From contig CAJMDR010000051.1 of NCBI GenBank assembly GCA_905212215.1, positions 1 through 9,489 on the forward strand: a DNA stretch of 9,489 nucleotides, written 5' to 3'. The notes under the pieces are model-generated. The model was not told the origin of the DNA and ran no database searches. It was given only the letters and a program-made list of their open reading frames with translations. Made by a program: the position numbers and the translations under genes. This document shows, in pieces, positions 8,301 through 9,489 of this stretch (its first letter is position 1; each line of letters opens with the position of its first letter). Origin of the DNA: an uncultured Porphyromonadaceae bacterium. Lineage in GTDB: Bacteria; Bacteroidota; Bacteroidia; Bacteroidales; Muribaculaceae.

Positions 8301-8982
8301 TACGGAGACCACCGGGGTTCTGAGTTTCGGGAATCCATTTCAGCACCGCATTGTTGACTACCATGGTGAGGGAATCATTCTGTGCCACTGATGGCGTCTC
8401 ACGTTTCGGGGTGGCCTTCTTTCGCGGCTGAGGGGCAGGTTTCGGTTCTGTCTGTTGCTGTTCGCGGCGTGGTTTGCGGGTATTGCTGCCGTTCCATTCC
8501 TTGTCCTGTTTGCCGTTGCTCTTTTTCTTTCTGGCTGTAGTCTCTTTTGGTTCCTCTTTCTGACCTCTTTTCTTTTTATTTGCAGAAGTGTCGGAACTTG
8601 TAGATTCTCCCTTTTTCTTCTTTCGTGAAGATGTGGCGGTCTCTGACTCGCCTTTCTTTTTCTTCTTTGAAGAGGTGGTTTCAGCTTCTCCCTTCTTTTT
8701 TTTCTTGGATGAAGTAGTAGACTCGGAGTCTCCTTTCTTACCTTTCTTTTTCTTTGCAGAAGAGGTAGTTTCTTTCGCCTCTTCCTTCTTCTTTTTCTTC
8801 TTGGACGTAGAAGTTTCGGAAGAGGCTTTTTCCCCCTTCTTATTCTTCTTTTTATTAGAAGTTTGTGTCTGCTCTGTCTTGGCTGTTTTTCCTGTGCTCT
8901 TGCGGGCATCAAGAGTAAACGGAGTGAAACACATCAACAGCACAATGGCTGCAATTATGGTAAAGATTTTACAATTTTTCAT
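5374..8982 (-). CDS. exported N-acetylmuramoyl-L-alanine amidase with inserted golvesin domain ('xanthan lyase'-type Bacteroidales protein)
   Basis: Large exported zinc amidase, 1,202 residues, predicted to cut the bond between MurNAc and the stem peptide. Domain order: signal peptide (1-26, core IIAAIVLLMCF, likely cut after LDA, no good lipobox); lysine-rich repeat and basic linker (about 43-200); a family-specific region (205-320); first half of an Amidase_3 domain (325-390) with H332 and E352; a golvesin-like beta-sandwich (about 420-555, ending ADAIKIGGG) and an acidic linker (570-600); second half of the amidase (680-810) with H690 in SFALHSDAG and E772 in LIELMSHQN; an Fn3-like segment (820-910); and a C-terminal GATase-like domain (915-1202, VDLILGKQK and GGHLFVSGQY) with no clear catalytic Cys. 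H332, E352, H690 and E772 match the zinc ligands and catalytic Glu of the family. Such proteins are often auto-named xanthan lyase from the golvesin/Xly-like domain. The ATG at 8982 was preferred to TTG at 8988. First gene of the operon. Confidence 0.88.
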   Translation of the reverse strand: MKNCKIFTIIAAIVLLMCFTPFTLDARKSTGKTAKTEQTQTSNKKKNKKGEKASSETSTSKKKKKKEEAKETTSSAKKKKGKKGDSESTTSSKKKKKGEAETTSSKKKKKGESETATSSRKKKKGESTSSDTSANKKKRGQKEEPKETTARKKKSNGKQDKEWNGSNTRKPRREQQQTEPKPAPQPRKKATPKRETPSVAQNDSLTMVVNNAVLKWIPETQNPGGLRINSVTLDNRRRQANVSLNDNFTYLPINQKYIGDLKGAIRRALPDSVRNYSMSLKVGRHDLSYYISRIDKLPEEYRQNPVFIKPVDPWSSFSKGLNNDNIALWHSHGRYYRNDAGGWLWQRGFLYETIEDVYTMSYVLPYLVPMLENAGANVFLPRERDINRNEVIVDNDTYPGGKVYSQTDFRITNGAQKWTVGKGEGFIYDLPAFRDTENPFTNGTYMEVPTISKGKPSVAAWYADIPKQGDYAVYVSYKTLPNSTTDAHYTVNYSGGSREFTVNQKMGGGTWIYLGTFPFKAGASDEEPVVALTNLTNKGANTVVTADAIKIGGGMGNIERSARRSDIYYDPSTPDNTPTEEQTQNDQQEEEEDEGAVDQQEPATPASPVKKGRVPSFKTSGLPRYLEGARYWLHWAGFPESVYSPYHGKNDYKDDYTDRGHWVNYLAGGSRVLPKKEGMHIPIDLSFALHSDAGKRSDDSFVGTLGIYYTNGGSSYTDGTPRMNSRMLTDVIMKQITGDIRHTYEPRWTRRPMWDRSYLEARVPEVPATLIELMSHQNYADMMYGMDPNFRFSVGRAIYKGMARFLAERKGRELVIQPLPVKNFAITKAKGRGEYELRWDPTPDKLEPTAMPNKYVILERTQGELGFRRIAIVKDTHFKVRVTDKLIHSFKIVAVNDGGLSFDSEVLALRDGGDNRQPVMIVNGFTRISGPEHYSKDGSAGFKSDEDFGVPYIRDIHFTGYQTNFNKASGSAGASGSSYVDKVIAGNTFDFVALHGVSIESAGYSFVSCSAGAVEKGDVKLEQYKIVDLILGKQKTTTVGNGKVGILYEAFPAALQQKLRTYIEKGGHLFVSGQYIGSDVAEKTPVFAEEVLGIIAERSSKPSNARIEVTSEGVQAGLHKGSMTYSNTLNEDMYIVENPDVLHPSQKIPSTPMMIFSDNGNGAAMFSKPGHGKVFTMSVPFESIKGQQQRDALMKQVLHILE
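8503..8856 (-). repeat. in-gene tandem repeat encoding lysine blocks
   Basis: Residues about 43-160 of the amidase are built from imperfect units of roughly 11-14 residues, each with a run of four to six Lys next to Glu/Ser/Thr, as in STTSSKKKKKGEAE and ETTSSKKKKKGESE. About seven or eight units can be counted. The coding strand is almost entirely purine here and includes an 8-A run (T run at 8696-8703 on the given strand). The segment directly follows the signal peptide, so it would be the exposed N-terminus of the mature enzyme. Confidence 0.85.
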
Positions 8983-9074
8983 ACACAAAAATTTAGCACC
9001 CAGGCTTCAAGGCGCATATTCTTCATATTATCAGACCAAAATAACAAAATCTCACTCTTGCCGGAATTTCTTGA

Positions 9075-9095
9075 TTACTCTCAGGAACAGAGTAA
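9075..9095. promoter_or_regulatory. perfect inverted repeat in the amidase leader
   Basis: TTACTCT (9075-9081) and AGAGTAA (9089-9095) form a perfect 7-bp stem with a 7-nt loop. It lies between the predicted promoter and the amidase start, about 93 nt before the ATG, so it would be in the 5' untranslated leader. It could be an RNA hairpin or a dimeric protein site. No known riboswitch was recognised. Confidence 0.4.
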
Positions 9096-9133
9096 AATAG
9101 TCAAGTATTCTTTAGAGCCAAAATACAGTTTTA

Positions 9134-9152
9134 TGGTCTGCTTATTAGACCA
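9134..9152. promoter_or_regulatory. perfect inverted repeat at the predicted transcription start, possible operator
   Basis: TGGTCT (9134-9139) and AGACCA (9147-9152) are perfect inverted arms around a 7-nt centre. The repeat directly follows the predicted -7 element, so the expected start of transcription falls inside it. Extra AGACCA half-sites occur at 9033-9038 and 9174-9179. This fits an operator or a 5'-end mRNA hairpin; which one is not decided by the sequence. Confidence 0.4.
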
Positions 9153-9181
9153 CAAAATTAGCAAAAAAGTAAAAGACCAAA
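9153..9181 (-). promoter_or_regulatory. predicted Bacteroidetes-type promoter of the amidase operon
   Basis: Read on the minus strand: TTTG (9181-9178), 17 nt, then TAATTTTG (9160-9153), a full match to the -33 TTTG / -7 TAnnTTTG pattern of the Bacteroidetes housekeeping sigma factor; the spacer is slightly shorter than the usual 19 or so. It lies about 170 nt before the amidase ATG, giving a leader of roughly 160 nt. It is the only good match I found before the operon. Confidence 0.55.
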
Positions 9182-9237
9182 CGTTAAAATTTGCTAACCA
9201 CACCCCTATCCTCCTGATCCCCAGACACTTATTCTGC

Positions 9238-9360
9238 CTTAAGCTCTTTACTCTTCTTAATTTCCTTAAACTCCTTTTCCACCTTAAGCTCCTTAATTCC
9301 CTTACCCCACCTTAATCAACTTAAACTCCTTAATTCCCTAAAACTCACCAAACTCCTAAG
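9238..9360. repeat. degenerate 9-bp minisatellite (CTTAAnYTC-like)
   Basis: CTTAA-type units recur at 9238, 9256, 9265, 9283, 9292, 9301, 9311, 9320 and 9329, with decayed units at 9246, 9274, 9338, 9348 and 9356. Nearly all steps are 9 nt (a few are 8 or 10). The best pair is 9283-9304 and 9320-9341, identical at 20 of 22 positions. One strand is pyrimidine-rich throughout. It lies between the terminator of the upstream gene and the operon promoter. It has no coding potential that I would support. The remaining spacer at 9182-9237 shows nothing clear. Confidence 0.65.
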
Positions 9361-9399
9361 CAACTAAAAAGGCCGCATAATGCGGCCTTTTTAGTTGCT
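9359..9399. terminator. strong intrinsic terminator, likely bidirectional
   Basis: Arms 9359-9377 and 9381-9399 are perfectly complementary over 19 bp around a 3-nt loop. The GC-rich core GGCCGCA/TGCGGCC is flanked by A5 and T5, giving a U run on either strand. It begins 12 nt after the stop codon of the minus-strand gene at the right edge, so it most likely ends that transcript and isolates the amidase operon from it. Confidence 0.9.
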
Positions 9400-9411
9400 G
9401 GTAATCCTTGT

Positions 9412-9489
9412 TTACTGTGGATTCTCCAGATAATCTATGTCGTCAAGAAGCTTCTGTATCTTGGCTTTGAACGCACCGTTCTTATCCAG
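9412..9489 (-). CDS. unidentified gene, C-terminal 25 residues only
   Basis: The last codons of a minus-strand gene enter from the right edge and end at a TAA (9412-9414). The visible peptide starts LDKNGAFKAKIQKLLDDIDY and ends LENPQ. It looks helical and charged, and I do not recognise a family from this fragment. Evidence that it is real: the frame is open to the window edge, codon use resembles the neighbours, and a strong terminator follows 12 nt after the stop. It is co-directional with the amidase operon but separated from it by the terminator and a promoter. Confidence 0.7.
   Translation of the reverse strand: MDKNGAFKAKIQKLLDDIDYLENPQ

Noticed and set aside
5374..8982. Naming the large protein a xanthan lyase
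   Set aside because: The name comes from the golvesin/Xly-like binding domain; no polysaccharide lyase catalytic domain is visible, whereas zinc-amidase residues are.
8986..8988. TTG start for the amidase
   Set aside because: An ATG two codons later gives a normal signal peptide (MKNCKIF...).
8588..9315. Plus-strand open frames rich in Phe and Leu over the lysine repeat and minisatellite
   Set aside because: They are the complement of the AAG/AAA lysine codons and of the 9-bp repeat; the composition is purely low-complexity.
9238..9360. CRISPR array
   Set aside because: Units are only about 9 nt, contiguous, without spacers, and there are no cas genes.

Overview
The window looks like a chromosomal segment from a Bacteroidales bacterium, possibly from the Bacteroidaceae/Muribaculaceae neighbourhood; family level is a guess. 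The evidence is the protein families present (DUF4922, a golvesin-domain amidase of the 'xanthan lyase' type, an AmpG-like permease with a Bacteroidales-like sequence), a promoter matching the Bacteroidetes TTTG / TAnnTTTG pattern, and mostly absent Shine-Dalgarno sequences. I see no phage, insertion sequence, CRISPR array or RNA gene.

Layout: positions 1-1121 (+) hold the C-terminal third of an RND multidrug efflux permease whose start lies outside the window. A short convergent intergenic gap (1122-1204) holds a bulged hairpin. Everything from 1205 to 8982 is one compact minus-strand operon, read right to left: a large exported N-acetylmuramoyl-L-alanine amidase (8982-5374), a family 2 glycosyltransferase (5320-3974), a DUF4922 protein with a GalT/HIT-like His-x-His-x-Gln site (3955-3089), an AmpG-like MFS permease (3092-1734) and a small cysteine-rich DUF2284 protein (1744-1205). 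Gaps are 53 and 18 nt, followed by overlaps of 4 and 11 nt. To the right are a leader with two perfect inverted repeats, a promoter, a degenerate 9-bp minisatellite, a strong terminator and the last 25 codons of another minus-strand gene.

How the genes may work together (inference): the amidase would cut stem peptides from peptidoglycan outside the cytoplasm, the AmpG-like permease would import muropeptide or anhydro-muro-sugar products, and the DUF4922 protein would carry out a nucleotidyl-transfer or phosphorolysis step linked to the glycosyltransferase. DUF2284 probably binds a metal or Fe-S cluster and has no obvious place in this scheme. The known salvage enzymes (AnmK, AmgK, MurU, NagZ, MurQ) are not in the window, so this is either a partial pathway or one with different chemistry.

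Most notable points: the amidase catalytic domain is split by an inserted golvesin domain yet keeps all four expected catalytic and zinc residues; its mature N-terminus is a long lysine-block repeat; the glycosyltransferase appears to carry a second, incomplete copy of its own C-terminal half; and the spacer before the operon contains a 9-nt-period repeat and paired hairpins with 7-nt loops.
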